NCBI GenBank assembly: GCA_035489435.1
Contig: DATHKG010000123.1
Source of the DNA: DATHKG01 sp035489435
Lineage (GTDB): Bacteria; Bacteroidota; Bacteroidia; Chitinophagales; Chitinophagaceae
Strand: one strand, 5' to 3'
DNA: 64,000 bases
Program-made: the position numbers and the translations under genes
Notes under the pieces: generated by a model
What the model was told of the DNA's origin: nothing
Databases searched by the model: none
The model's input: the letters and a program-made list of their open reading frames with translations, nothing else
Shown: positions 9,048 to 18,243 of the stretch, piece after piece
Layout of the letters: every line of letters starts with the position of its first letter
Numbering within the stretch: the stretch's first letter is position 1

Positions 9048-10262
9048 TCAGCGTTGGCTCGCTATCAGCAGATTTAAATCAGTATACTTCAGATCAAAGC
9101 GTTGGCTAAGATGAAAATTCGTCAGCGCTCCCTTGAATAAATAAATCCCGCTTCGCAGATGTACTTTGTGCCAGACCAGGCTTTCAAAGCCACCTTCATC
9201 ACTGGCCTCAAGCAGTAACGGCATCAATACATTACTGATCGCCTGGGAAGCCGTCCGCGCAAAACCGGAAGGAATATTAGGTACGCAATAATGGATCACT
9301 CCATATTTCATAAAAATGGGCTGCTCGTGTGTAGTGATTTCAGAAGTATCAAAACATCCTCCCCTGTCAATACTTACATCTATTACAACGCTGCCGGGAC
9401 GCATATTACTGACCATCTCTTCAGTAACAACCACCGGGGTTCTGCCACTTTGAGAACCAAGTGCTCCTACAGCTACTTCACAGGTTTTTAATTGTTTGGA
9501 CAGGATCCGGGGTTCCATAACGGAGGTCCACATGCGTTGTCCGATATTGTTCTGAAGTCTTTTGAGACGATAAACACTATTGTCAAATACTTTCACGGAG
9601 GCACCCAAAGCAAGTGCAGCCCGTGCTGCAAACTCACCAACAATCCCTGCCCCCAGAATTATCACTTTTGTTGGAGGAATACCCGAGATCCCTCCCAGCA
9701 AAACTCCTTTACCATGATTAGCCGAGCTTAGATACTGGGCAGCAATAAGCATCACCGCACTTCCGGCGATTTCGCTCATACTTCTTACTATGGGATAGCT
9801 ATCGCTGTCATCTTTCAGGTTCTCAAAAGAAATGGCGGTGATCTTTTTCTCCATCATTTTTTCGAGTAATTCAGCTTTCATTGCTGAAAGATGAATCGGG
9901 GAAATGATCACCTGGTTCATTTGCAGATAAGGAAGATCGGCATCCACGGGTGGGGCCGATTTCACCAGGATCGGCGCTTTAAAAACTTCGGCCTTTTCAT
10001 AAACGATCCTCGCTCCTGCCTCGCTATAATCTTTATCGCGGTAGTGAGCGGCTTCACCTGCATTATGCTCAATTACCACCTGGTGTCCATTACTCACAAG
10101 TACACCCACCGCCTCCGGGGTAAGTGCAATCCGGTTTTCCTGGAAAGCGGTTTCTTTGGGTATGCCGATGTGTAAAAGTGCACCAAGTGGTTTTACATCA
10201 AGAGTTTCCTCTAAAGTCTCGTAGCTGAAAGAAGTACTGATTACAGGTTTTTGTTGCGACAT
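9048..10262 (-). CDS. ald: Alanine dehydrogenase
   Basis: The enzyme interconverts L-alanine and pyruvate plus ammonia with NAD(H) in the cytoplasm. The 404-residue protein has the AlaDH/PNT N-terminal domain (GIPKETAFQENRIALTP, about 33-49) and the NAD-binding Rossmann motif VIILGAGIVGEFAARAA (about 200-216). VIDVSIDRGG, IHYCVPNIPS and the final Ald-type helix follow. The N-terminus is about 30 residues longer than the classical enzyme, as in other Bacteroidota copies. The 78 bp to tsaE contain an inverted repeat (CCCGA..TCGGG) but no clear -7 box, so transcription together with tsaE is possible. Confidence 0.93.
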   Translation of the reverse strand: MSQQKPVISTSFSYETLEETLDVKPLGALLHIGIPKETAFQENRIALTPEAVGVLVSNGHQVVIEHNAGEAAHYRDKDYSEAGARIVYEKAEVFKAPILVKSAPPVDADLPYLQMNQVIISPIHLSAMKAELLEKMMEKKITAISFENLKDDSDSYPIVRSMSEIAGSAVMLIAAQYLSSANHGKGVLLGGISGIPPTKVIILGAGIVGEFAARAALALGASVKVFDNSVYRLKRLQNNIGQRMWTSVMEPRILSKQLKTCEVAVGALGSQSGRTPVVVTEEMVSNMRPGSVVIDVSIDRGGCFDTSEITTHEQPIFMKYGVIHYCVPNIPSGFARTASQAISNVLMPLLLEASDEGGFESLVWHKVHLRSGIYLFKGALTNFHLSQRFDLKYTDLNLLIASQR

Positions 10263-10340
10263 GCGCCAATGACGATTTATTCCCGAGCAATTTCGGGATT
10301 ACAATTTACGATTTAAAATCTTTCCCTAATCCCGGATTCG

Positions 10341-10748
10341 CTATGTTACTATTAATTTTCGGGTTGACGGATCGATTAATTCAAGAAATACATTTACCGT
10401 ATTATCCGGAAAAATCCCGGGTGCCCTTTCCGGCCATTCCACCAGGCAGATTTCACCGGAATATAACACGTCTTCTACTCCCGCCTCCACGGCTTCATCG
10501 CTGTTTTTGAGACGGTAAAGATCGAGATGATAAATGGTACAGCCACGGGCGTTATACTCGTTTATAATAGAGAAAGTCGGGCTTGAAACCGGTCCTTCTA
10601 CTCCCAATGATCTGCAAATTGCGGTGATAAATGTTGTTTTTCCCGTACCCATATTACCATGAAAAGCAAAGACCTTATCATCTTTAAATGTCTGCCGGAA
10701 CTTTTGTGCTGCGTTTTCAATTTCTTCCAGGGTGAAAATCAACTCCAT
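10341..10748 (-). CDS. tsaE: tRNA N6-threonylcarbamoyladenosine biosynthesis ATPase TsaE
   Basis: TsaE is the ATPase that works with TsaB and TsaD to make t6A at position 37 of ANN-decoding tRNAs. The 135 residues are the usual family length. Walker A is HGNMGTGKTTFI (about 30-41), followed by SPTFSIINEY, HLDLYRL and EWPE, all conserved in the family. Its start is divergent from the copper ATPase gene with 97 bp between them. A -7 box (TATTTTTG on the minus strand) ends only 4 nt before the ATG, so the mRNA may be nearly leaderless. Confidence 0.95.
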   Translation of the reverse strand: MELIFTLEEIENAAQKFRQTFKDDKVFAFHGNMGTGKTTFITAICRSLGVEGPVSSPTFSIINEYNARGCTIYHLDLYRLKNSDEAVEAGVEDVLYSGEICLVEWPERAPGIFPDNTVNVFLELIDPSTRKLIVT

Positions 10749-10752
10749 TGTT

Positions 10753-10760
10753 CAAAAATA
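10753..10760 (-). promoter_or_regulatory. Bacteroidota -7 box for tsaE
   Basis: On the minus strand the sequence is TATTTTTG, a TAnnTTTG match. Only four nucleotides separate it from the tsaE ATG at 10748, so the expected transcription start is at or next to the start codon. Confidence 0.5.
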
Positions 10761-10832
10761 TCAAAGATTTACCAAGGGTTAAAACGGTACCTTCCCGCCA
10801 TCCAAACATTCACAATAATCTTGAATATAGAA

Positions 10833-10840
10833 TATCTTTG
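10833..10840 (+). promoter_or_regulatory. Bacteroidota -7 box for the P-type ATPase
   Basis: TATCTTTG matches TAnnTTTG and ends 5 nt before the ATG at 10846. As with tsaE on the other side, a leaderless or near-leaderless mRNA is predicted. Confidence 0.5.
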
Positions 10841-10845
10841 TATTA

Positions 10846-13107
10846 ATGGAAAAGGTGCAATGGATAGTTGAAGGAATGACCTGTTCAAACTGTGCGCTGA
10901 CGGTCAATAATTACCTGCAAAAACAGGGATTGGAGCAGGTAAAAGTGAATCCGATAAACGGTGAAGTGAGTTTTCAGATAGAAGATGCGGCAAATAAGCC
11001 AAATCTCATCAAAGGCATAGGATCCCTGGGTTACCAGGTGGTTCAAACCGAAGGTGAGGCACCAGTTGCCGACAAGCGAATTTTTAAGAATCACAGGCAG
11101 CGGTTACTGTTCTGTCTTATTTTTACGGTTCCACTGATGCTCCACATGTTTGACCGGTGGATCCATATTCACTGGTTGATGAATCCCTATGTTCAGCTGG
11201 CCCTATGTCTCCCTGTTTTTATTGCCGGAATGGACTTTTTTGCGAGATCTGCCATCAAAAGCATCCGCAACGGCTATCCGAATATGAATGTGCTGGTTAC
11301 GATTGGCGCAGTTGCATCTTTTGCTTATAGCCTTACTGGTACTATTCTTAACCTGGGTCCGGATTACCTGTTTTATGAAACAACTGCTTCTATAATAACC
11401 CTTGTTTTGTTTGGTAATTATCTGGAAGACGTTTCAATCCAGACAACACAAAGAGCCATCAGGTCACTGGCACGTTCACAAAAGGTAATGGCGAACATGA
11501 TTGCCTTTGATGGTGACCACCAGGAGCTGATTTTCCCAGTAGAAAATACAGTACTGAAACATGGAGACCTGGTGCTGATCAAATCCGGCGAGCAGGTTCC
11601 TGCAGATGGCAAAATATTATGGGGTGATGCAGGTATTGATGAATCCATCATAACCGGGGAGAGCCTCCCGGTAGAGAAACATGCAAAAGATACAGTTATA
11701 GGGGGCAGCGTAGTGGTTGATGGTACATTGAAAGTATTGGTGACCGCTGAAGCCAGGGATTCAGTCCTATCCAACATTATCAATCTTGTTAATCAGGCGC
11801 AGGGAGAAAAGATGGAGATCAGGAAACTCGCAGATAAGATCAGTGCCATTTTTGTACCGGTAGTGTTGGTAATATCATTGATAACCTTCGTTATTAATTA
11901 CCTGGTGCTTGGCAGTTTTGCGGATCCCCTGATGCGCAGTATTGCTGTACTTGTAATTGCCTGCCCTTGTGCAATGGGGCTTGCAACGCCGGCAGCAATT
12001 GCGGTTGGTTTAGGAAGGGCCGCAAAAAATGGCGTTTTGTTCCGTCATGCACAGAGCCTGGAACTATTTAAGGATATCAGGCAGGTGGTTTTTGATAAAA
12101 CAGGCACTTTGACCACCGGGCATTTTGTAATAGACAACTATAAAATTCTTAATACCCGGATAGATGATGATGCTTTTAAACGGATCTTATTTTCTATCGA
12201 AAAATATTCAAATCACCCCATTGCCAAATCGATCAGCTCAGCCTGGAGAACAAAAAATGAAATCCGCTGGGCTAAAGTGGAAGAAATAAAAGGAAGCGGC
12301 ATGCAGGCCACAGACAAGGAGGGTAACATATACATGGCCGGCTCATACACCCACATCATTCGTTCGGTTACCCCTGAACTGAAGGATAGTCTCCCGGCCG
12401 CAGTTTCCGTTGTGGACCTTGGTTCCGGTGCGAACCATGGTTCCGGTGGATATCTGAAGGCGGATAAGACAGCAACTGTTGAAGCCGGAAATGGGGATAT
12501 GGATGGGCTGGAAGATGGACACAATCTTTATCTAACCATAAACGGTGAACTTGCCGGATGGGTTGATATGAAAGACGAGATTCGTCCCGAAGCAAAACAA
12601 GTTGTTAGTTATCTTAAATCAAAGGGTATAAAAACCTGGTTGCTGAGCGGTGACCGGAAAGCAAAATCCATATTGGTTGCAAAGGAACTGGGAATAGATA
12701 AAGTGATGGCAGAACAGAGTCCCGCGCAGAAGGCCGATTTTGTTGGAGAATTAACGGCAATGGCACCGACCGCGATGGTTGGCGATGGTATCAACGATGC
12801 CCCGGCGCTTGCCAAAGCAACCATTGGTGTGTCTATGGCCGATGCCTCACAGATTGCCATTGAAACCGGTGACGTTATCCTTATGAACAAAGGGCTGAAG
12901 AATCTTCCCCTGGCACTGGGCCTTGGCAAACACACCTATCTTACCATCAAGCAAAACTTATTCTGGGCATTTATTTATAACATCGTGGCAATACCTGTGG
13001 CTGCGGTAGGATTACTCACTCCAACCTTTGGTGCACTGGTAATGGGTCTTAGCGATGTGGTACTTGCAGTTAACTCGGTTCGTTTGTTTGTTAAGAAAGT
13101 AGTGTAG
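10846..13107 (+). CDS. Heavy-metal (Cu+-type) translocating P1B ATPase
   Basis: The 753-residue membrane pump has one N-terminal metal-binding domain with GMTCSNC (residues 11-17). Membrane segments follow, then the TGES-type actuator motif ITGESLPVEK, the ion-binding CPC in ACPCAMGLATP, the phosphorylation motif DKTGTLTTG, the HP motif YSNHPIA and the hinge GDGINDAPALA. CPC with a GMxCxxC domain is typical of Cu+ (or Ag+) exporters of the CopA class. Within the nucleotide-binding domain, residues about 515-560 form a glycine-rich insertion encoded by a duplicated 11-mer (see findings). No copper chaperone or regulator gene is adjacent. Confidence 0.93.
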   Translation: MEKVQWIVEGMTCSNCALTVNNYLQKQGLEQVKVNPINGEVSFQIEDAANKPNLIKGIGSLGYQVVQTEGEAPVADKRIFKNHRQRLLFCLIFTVPLMLHMFDRWIHIHWLMNPYVQLALCLPVFIAGMDFFARSAIKSIRNGYPNMNVLVTIGAVASFAYSLTGTILNLGPDYLFYETTASIITLVLFGNYLEDVSIQTTQRAIRSLARSQKVMANMIAFDGDHQELIFPVENTVLKHGDLVLIKSGEQVPADGKILWGDAGIDESIITGESLPVEKHAKDTVIGGSVVVDGTLKVLVTAEARDSVLSNIINLVNQAQGEKMEIRKLADKISAIFVPVVLVISLITFVINYLVLGSFADPLMRSIAVLVIACPCAMGLATPAAIAVGLGRAAKNGVLFRHAQSLELFKDIRQVVFDKTGTLTTGHFVIDNYKILNTRIDDDAFKRILFSIEKYSNHPIAKSISSAWRTKNEIRWAKVEEIKGSGMQATDKEGNIYMAGSYTHIIRSVTPELKDSLPAAVSVVDLGSGANHGSGGYLKADKTATVEAGNGDMDGLEDGHNLYLTINGELAGWVDMKDEIRPEAKQVVSYLKSKGIKTWLLSGDRKAKSILVAKELGIDKVMAEQSPAQKADFVGELTAMAPTAMVGDGINDAPALAKATIGVSMADASQIAIETGDVILMNKGLKNLPLALGLGKHTYLTIKQNLFWAFIYNIVAIPVAAVGLLTPTFGALVMGLSDVVLAVNSVRLFVKKVV

Positions 13108-13141
13108 TTTAGGCAGCTCAGAGCTATTTATTACGATTGTA

Positions 13142-13249
13142 AGTATCACTTAATCCAGTAAGTACCCATCAATAATAAGTATCTATTAATCTTGTGAGTA
13201 CCCATTAATAATAAGTATCCATTAAGCTTGTGAGCATCCATTAATAATA
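13142..13249. repeat. Tandem repeat, 36-bp period, three copies, upstream of recQ
   Basis: The array consists of alternating 19-bp and 17-bp half units: 13142-13160, 13161-13177, 13178-13196, 13197-13213, 13214-13232, 13233-13249. Every half unit begins AG(T/C)A and contains a version of CCATTAAT. It fills most of the gap between the P-type ATPase stop and the recQ start. There are no spacers, so it is not a CRISPR array. Confidence 0.9.
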
Positions 13250-13280
13250 AGAATTTTAAGAAGATAGTATTTACTTCCGC

Positions 13281-15188
13281 ATGGCAGAACCGATTCACCA
13301 GGTATTAAAAAATTATTGGGGTTATGATTCATTCCGTCCTTTGCAGGATGAGATTATACGGTCAATACTGAGCGGCAAAGATACATTGGCGCTACTTCCA
13401 ACAGGTGGTGGGAAGTCGATTTGCTTCCAGGTGCCTGCCATGGCCACCGAAGGTTTATGTCTTGTGATCAGTCCGCTGATTGCTTTGATGAAGGACCAGG
13501 TTGAAAATCTGCGTCGCAGGGGGATTACGGCCTATGCGATCTTTTCGGGAATGAGCCGCAAAGAAGTGATTAATGTGCTGGAAGTCGCCATGCAAAGCAA
13601 CTGTAAGTTTTTGTATGTATCGCCGGAGCGGCTTGAAACAAGATTGTTCAAAGAATATCTTCCCGCTCTCAGCATAAATCTTATTGCCGTAGATGAAGCG
13701 CATTGTATCTCGCAATGGGGTTATGATTTCCGGCCGCCTTACCGGCGTATTGCTGCCTTAAGAGAAGAATTACCCAATGTTCCCGTACTGGCCCTGAGTG
13801 CTTCTGCAACTACCCTGGTCCAGGATGATATCTGTACACAGCTGCAGTTTAAAAAACAGCTGGTTTTCAGGCAATCATTTGCAAGACCAAATCTTTCCTA
13901 TTCTGCTTTCAGCACCGATTCAAAAATAAACCGGATCATAGAAATAATTAAAAAAATTCCGGGCACTTCACTGGTTTATTGCAAGAGCCGGAAGCGCACA
14001 AAATTTATCAGTGACCTGCTGCTCATGCAGGGTATCAAATCAGACTTTTATCATGCAGGGCTTTCACAGGAAGACCGAAGCCGCAAACAGGAAAGCTGGA
14101 TTAAAAATGAAACCAGGACTATTGTTTGTACAAGTGCGTTCGGCATGGGCATCGACAAACCAGATGTACGACTGGTAATTCATGCTGACACTCCTGATTG
14201 CCTTGAAAATTATTACCAGGAAGCAGGCCGTGCCGGGCGTGATGGGAAAAAATCATATGCAGTCCTACTGTATGATGCCAAAGAACTGGATGAACTTAAA
14301 AAGCAACCGGAAATCCGTTTTCCCGGCATCTATGAAATCAGAAAAGTATACCAGGCACTTGTTAACTACCTGCAGATCCCGACCGGACTGGGAGAAGGAA
14401 GATATTATGATTTTGACCTGAACGATTTTCTGAAGAAGTTTAAGCTGGACACCCAGCTGGTGATTCATGCACTTAAAGCACTGGAACAGGAAGAAATGAT
14501 GAGCTTTAATGAGCAGGTTTTCCTGCCTGCCAGGTTGCAGTTCATCTGCGGCAAAAACACACTTAGTGATTTTGAAAATACAAATCCTGAACTTACCCCA
14601 CTGATCAAAACCTTACTCAGAACCTATGAAGGTATCTTTGATCAACCGGTACCCATTTTCGAGAAAAACCTTTCTTACCTGGTAAGATCAGACATCAACC
14701 AGGTAAAAGATGGTCTTAAAAAACTGCAGGCCTTTGGAATTGTAAGTTACCAGGCCCAGAAGGATAAACCACAACTCCTGCTGATCCAGGACAGGATACG
14801 TGAAGACCAGGTTCGCATAAACCAGGAGTTATATCAACAAAGAAAAAAACAACTGGAAGAAAGGATCAGCAAAATGATTGAGTTTACTACCACAGTTTCT
14901 GACTGCAGAAGCACATATATAGGTTTGTATTTCGGTGATGAACAGATAAAGGACTGTGGTATCTGCGACAATTGCCTGAAGAAAAAATCATTGCCTCTTA
15001 CAGCAGCCGAATTTGAAACCATACATCTTCGCATAGCCGAGATCGTTAGTAACGGGAAAATTCCCGGTGATGAGTTTTTTCGTTTGCTCCAGGGTATACG
15101 GAAAGATAAATTGCTAAAAGTCCTCAGTTTTCTGCAGGCAGAAAACAAGATTCTTATCAACGACCGCGATGAGATCAGTTTACCCTGA
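13281..15188 (+). CDS. recQ: RecQ-family ATP-dependent DNA helicase
   Basis: RecQ is a 3'-5' SF2 helicase acting in recombination repair and replication restart. The 635-residue protein has motif I LLPTGGGKSICFQ, the DEAH box AVDEAHCISQWGYDF, motif V/VI AFGMGIDKPDVR and YYQEAGRAGRDG. A zinc-binding RQC-like segment follows, with cysteines in SDCRSTYIG and DCGICDNC (about 535-570). The C-terminus is short and I see no clear HRDC domain. It is probably one of the shorter RecQ paralogues common in Bacteroidota. Tandem repeat arrays lie immediately before and after the gene. Confidence 0.93.
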   Translation: MAEPIHQVLKNYWGYDSFRPLQDEIIRSILSGKDTLALLPTGGGKSICFQVPAMATEGLCLVISPLIALMKDQVENLRRRGITAYAIFSGMSRKEVINVLEVAMQSNCKFLYVSPERLETRLFKEYLPALSINLIAVDEAHCISQWGYDFRPPYRRIAALREELPNVPVLALSASATTLVQDDICTQLQFKKQLVFRQSFARPNLSYSAFSTDSKINRIIEIIKKIPGTSLVYCKSRKRTKFISDLLLMQGIKSDFYHAGLSQEDRSRKQESWIKNETRTIVCTSAFGMGIDKPDVRLVIHADTPDCLENYYQEAGRAGRDGKKSYAVLLYDAKELDELKKQPEIRFPGIYEIRKVYQALVNYLQIPTGLGEGRYYDFDLNDFLKKFKLDTQLVIHALKALEQEEMMSFNEQVFLPARLQFICGKNTLSDFENTNPELTPLIKTLLRTYEGIFDQPVPIFEKNLSYLVRSDINQVKDGLKKLQAFGIVSYQAQKDKPQLLLIQDRIREDQVRINQELYQQRKKQLEERISKMIEFTTTVSDCRSTYIGLYFGDEQIKDCGICDNCLKKKSLPLTAAEFETIHLRIAEIVSNGKIPGDEFFRLLQGIRKDKLLKVLSFLQAENKILINDRDEISLP

Positions 15189-15221
15189 TCATCTTTTACA
15201 TACATCCAACGATGCGGTCAA

Positions 15222-15316
15222 TTTTCTGATCATCCATTATTTTTCTCATCATCCATCATTTTTCTGATCATCCATCATTTTTCTGATCATCCATCATTTC
15301 TCTGATCATCCATCAT
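15222..15316. repeat. Tandem repeat, 19-bp unit, five copies, downstream of recQ
   Basis: Five contiguous 19-bp units start at 15222, 15241, 15260, 15279 and 15298. The consensus is TTTTCTGATCATCCATCAT, with one or two changes in copies 1, 2 and 5. Each unit holds the palindrome TGATCA in most copies. The recQ stop region itself reads CCTGATCATC, which resembles the unit. The array lies between convergent recQ and the YjgR-type gene, and I see no other terminator there. Confidence 0.92.
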
Positions 15317-15352
15317 TGCCAGTAATACACAGACTGTATCTAACTGAGATCT

Positions 15353-16933
15353 TTAGAACCAGGAACTTTTTTTCTTTCTCGTAGAACTTCTTCCCCCCAG
15401 CCCCAATGCTCCTAATAATCCCCTGACGATGGTTGTAGTTGCAGTTCTCCCGATCTGGCGGGTAACCGAATTGTCAAGAACTTTTTCCAGGGTTGATTTT
15501 TCAGCCCTGCCCGAAGATTTTTTTGCAACCGTTTTTTGAGCTTCTTTTTCGGCAGCTTTCTCCGAAGCGATTTGTGCCGCTTCTTCCAGTTTGGCGTTTA
15601 ATATTTCATAGGCACTATGCGTATCTTCTACCTCAGCATATTTTTTAGCCAGTTTGGATCCCGAAACCAGTGAATCAATTTCCATATCAGACAGCACATC
15701 CATCCTGGATCTAGGTGGTACCAACATGGTATGTACCAGCGGTGTTGGAATACCCTTTTCATTTAAGGCTGTAATAAATGCTTCACCTGTTCCCAGTTGA
15801 GTCAGTAATTCATCAACGTCATAGAAAGTGGTTTCGGGATAATTTTGTGCAGCCTGTTTGATAGTCTTCCTGTCGGCTGCCGTAAACGCACGCAATGCAT
15901 GCTGTATTTTGAGACCAAGCTGACTTAAAACCGGCGCCGGTACATCCTGCGGATTCTGAGTGCAGAAGAAAATACCTACTCCTTTTGAGCGGATCAGTTT
16001 GATCACCGTTTCAATCTGTTGAAGCAATGCATCTGTAGCCTCCTGGAAAACCAGGTGTGCCTCGTCAATAAACAATACAAGTTTCGGCTTATCCATATCA
16101 CCTTCCTCAGGCAGTGAACCATAAAGTTCGGCAAGAAGGCTTAACATAAACGTCGAGAAAAGCTTTGGCCTGTTCTGCATATCGGTGACCCTTAATACGC
16201 TGATCATGCCGCGGCCGTCATTCGAAATACGCATCAGGTCATCAACTTCAAAACTGGGTTCACCAAAAAACACATCGGCACCCTGCTGCTGCAGTTCTAT
16301 CACTTTTCTCAGTATCGTTCCGGTAGTAGTTGTGGATATCTTACCATATTCTTTTTCAATCTCAGCCTTGCCTTCATTGCCTGCAAATTGCAGAACCTTT
16401 ATAAAATCCTTCAGGTCAAGCAGAGGCATTTTATTATCATCGCAATATTTAAAGATCATGGAAACAACTCCTTCCTGGGTATCGTTGAGACCCAGTATTT
16501 TTGAAAGCAGCACCGGGCCGAATTCACTCACGGTAGCACGCAAACGAACACCTTTTTCCGTACTCAGGCTCAGGAGCTCCACGGGAAAAGCAACAGGTTT
16601 AAAATCGCCCCCCATCCTGGTCATCCGCTCCGTAATCCTGTCACTGATCTCACCTGGCGCAGCAATACCACTCAGATCACCTTTGATATCCATCAACAGA
16701 ACCGGCACACTGGCATCACTCAGTGCTTCGGCAAGAACCTGTAAAGTTTTCGTTTTACCGGTGCCCGTAGCGCCTGCAATGAGGCCATGACGGTTCATAG
16801 TACGTAAAGGAATATGGACGTCTGCACCTTTTATTAATTCGCCATCCAGCATAGCGGTGCCGGCGCGAAATGATTCACCTTTAAAAGTATAAGCCTGTTT
16901 GAGCAGGTCTGTAAAAGCAGTCTTGTCAGCCAT
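15353..16933 (-). CDS. YjgR/HerA-like ATPase (DUF853 family)
   Basis: The 526-residue protein has Walker A GATGTGKTKTLQ (about 54-65), a DIKGDLSG segment and Walker B LVLFIDEAHLVF (about 285). It belongs to the HerA/FtsK-like P-loop ATPases known as YjgR or DUF853. An alanine- and lysine-rich tail of about 80 residues follows the ATPase core, and the extreme C-terminus is basic (RKKKSSW). The function of the family is not established; a role in DNA or protein translocation is guessed from the fold. It lies 63 bp downstream of the GroES-like gene on the same strand. Confidence 0.88.
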   Translation of the reverse strand: MADKTAFTDLLKQAYTFKGESFRAGTAMLDGELIKGADVHIPLRTMNRHGLIAGATGTGKTKTLQVLAEALSDASVPVLLMDIKGDLSGIAAPGEISDRITERMTRMGGDFKPVAFPVELLSLSTEKGVRLRATVSEFGPVLLSKILGLNDTQEGVVSMIFKYCDDNKMPLLDLKDFIKVLQFAGNEGKAEIEKEYGKISTTTTGTILRKVIELQQQGADVFFGEPSFEVDDLMRISNDGRGMISVLRVTDMQNRPKLFSTFMLSLLAELYGSLPEEGDMDKPKLVLFIDEAHLVFQEATDALLQQIETVIKLIRSKGVGIFFCTQNPQDVPAPVLSQLGLKIQHALRAFTAADRKTIKQAAQNYPETTFYDVDELLTQLGTGEAFITALNEKGIPTPLVHTMLVPPRSRMDVLSDMEIDSLVSGSKLAKKYAEVEDTHSAYEILNAKLEEAAQIASEKAAEKEAQKTVAKKSSGRAEKSTLEKVLDNSVTRQIGRTATTTIVRGLLGALGLGGRSSTRKKKSSWF

Positions 16934-16996
16934 AAAAATTATTATTACTTAAATCATGCAGCAATTGCCAGTGTCTTACCCAGGTGTATCGAATGC

Positions 16997-17374
16997 TCAG
17001 AGATCTTCTTCTCTTTCCAGCATCAGGATCGCACTTTGCGGAACAATGTAATATTTTTCCCCTTCATACATAACTTCGGTGGCTCCACTGAGTAAAAAAA
17101 TAGCAAGGTCACCTTCCCTGGTCTGTAAAGGGATATATTTCACAGGGTCCTCCTGGTGTTTCCAGGGTTCGTCATCAACCGGCATGGGGATTGCATAGCC
17201 CGGCCCGGTCTTGATCACATAACCCTGTTGTACCTTTTCTTTTTCCTGTACCCCTGCAGGCAGGTACAGGCCACTATCTGTTTTTTCATTGGCTTTGGTC
17301 AACCTCACCAGGACCCGGTCCCCTATTACTATGAGTTTTTTGAATCTGTTCTCAGCAGTTACATGTAGTGCCAT
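16997..17374 (-). CDS. GroES-like co-chaperone family protein
   Basis: The 125-residue protein carries the Cpn10 fold pattern: IGDRVLVRL near residue 17, the mobile-loop region with SGLYLPAG, and GYVIKTGPG. It differs from housekeeping GroES by about 30 extra residues in the middle (MPVDDEPWKHQ) and an acidic C-terminus. No groEL gene is adjacent. It may be a second, diverged co-chaperonin common in Bacteroidota; whether it caps GroEL is unknown. It is divergent from the response regulator gene at 17531. Confidence 0.85.
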   Translation of the reverse strand: MALHVTAENRFKKLIVIGDRVLVRLTKANEKTDSGLYLPAGVQEKEKVQQGYVIKTGPGYAIPMPVDDEPWKHQEDPVKYIPLQTREGDLAIFLLSGATEVMYEGEKYYIVPQSAILMLEREEDL

Positions 17375-17530
17375 ATATGTAAATAAACGACAAAAATTAA
17401 TATTTAAACGATAACTTAGGAGTTATAAAATTGATGCATAAAGTGCATTATTAACAAAAGATTATCCAGCCTTATTGATTACCCAACATCTAATGACATT
17501 TATTTGTTAGAGAAATAAAAAATAAAAAAC

Positions 17531-18238
17531 ATGGAAGGGAAAAAACCGAAAATTTTACTATGCGAAGATGATCAGAATCTTGGAATGGTGTTGAAGAATT
17601 ACCTGGAACTGAACGATTTTGATGTTACTCTTGAGCGTGATGGCCGCCTCGGGCTGGCTGCATTTCAACGTGAAAAATTTGATTTATGCCTGCTAGATAT
17701 AATGATGCCGCATATGGACGGATTCACCATGGCGGAAGAGATACGTGATGTTGATCCAGACATCCCATTGTTTTTCCTGAGCGCAAAAACCATGAAGGAA
17801 GACATCATCCAGGGATATAAACTTGGGGCAGATGATTATATTACCAAACCATTTGACAGTGAAGTGCTTCTGCTTAAGATCAAAGCAATCCTGAAAAGAA
17901 ATGAAGAAGGTAACCGCGAACAGGAGAATAAAGAATACGATCTTGCCAGTTATCATTTTAATCCGAAACTTCGTGAGCTGAGCCATTCCGGCAAAATGCA
18001 AACACTGTCTCCAAAAGAAAATGAATTGCTGAAAATGCTTGCCGAGCACCTGAACGATCTTTTGCCAAGGGAACAGGCACTGAAAAAAATCTGGGGAAGT
18101 GATACTTATTTCAACGGTCGTAGTATGGATGTATATATAGCCAAACTACGCAAATACCTTAAAGATGACCCGGCAATTGAAATTGTTAATATTCATGGCA
18201 ACGGGTTTAGGTTAGTTGTTCCTGTGCCGCAAGCTTAA
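17531..18238 (+). CDS. OmpR/RprY-type response regulator transcription factor
   Basis: The 235-residue protein has an N-terminal receiver (residues about 8-122) with acidic LCEDDQ, the phosphoacceptor Asp in CLLDIMMPHMDG and the conserved Lys in DYITKPF. The C-terminal winged helix (about 140-232) has the family motifs LSPKENELLKML and GRSMDVYIAKLRKYL. It should bind DNA when phosphorylated. No sensor kinase is next to it, so the partner is encoded elsewhere. Its stop lies 5 bp before the left arm of the perfect 27-bp heptad inverted repeat. Confidence 0.93.
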   Translation: MEGKKPKILLCEDDQNLGMVLKNYLELNDFDVTLERDGRLGLAAFQREKFDLCLLDIMMPHMDGFTMAEEIRDVDPDIPLFFLSAKTMKEDIIQGYKLGADDYITKPFDSEVLLLKIKAILKRNEEGNREQENKEYDLASYHFNPKLRELSHSGKMQTLSPKENELLKMLAEHLNDLLPREQALKKIWGSDTYFNGRSMDVYIAKLRKYLKDDPAIEIVNIHGNGFRLVVPVPQA

Positions 18239-18243
18239 CAGAA

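Noticed and set aside
13142..13249. 36-bp repeats as a CRISPR array
   Set aside because: The units are contiguous without spacers, degenerate, and no cas gene is present.
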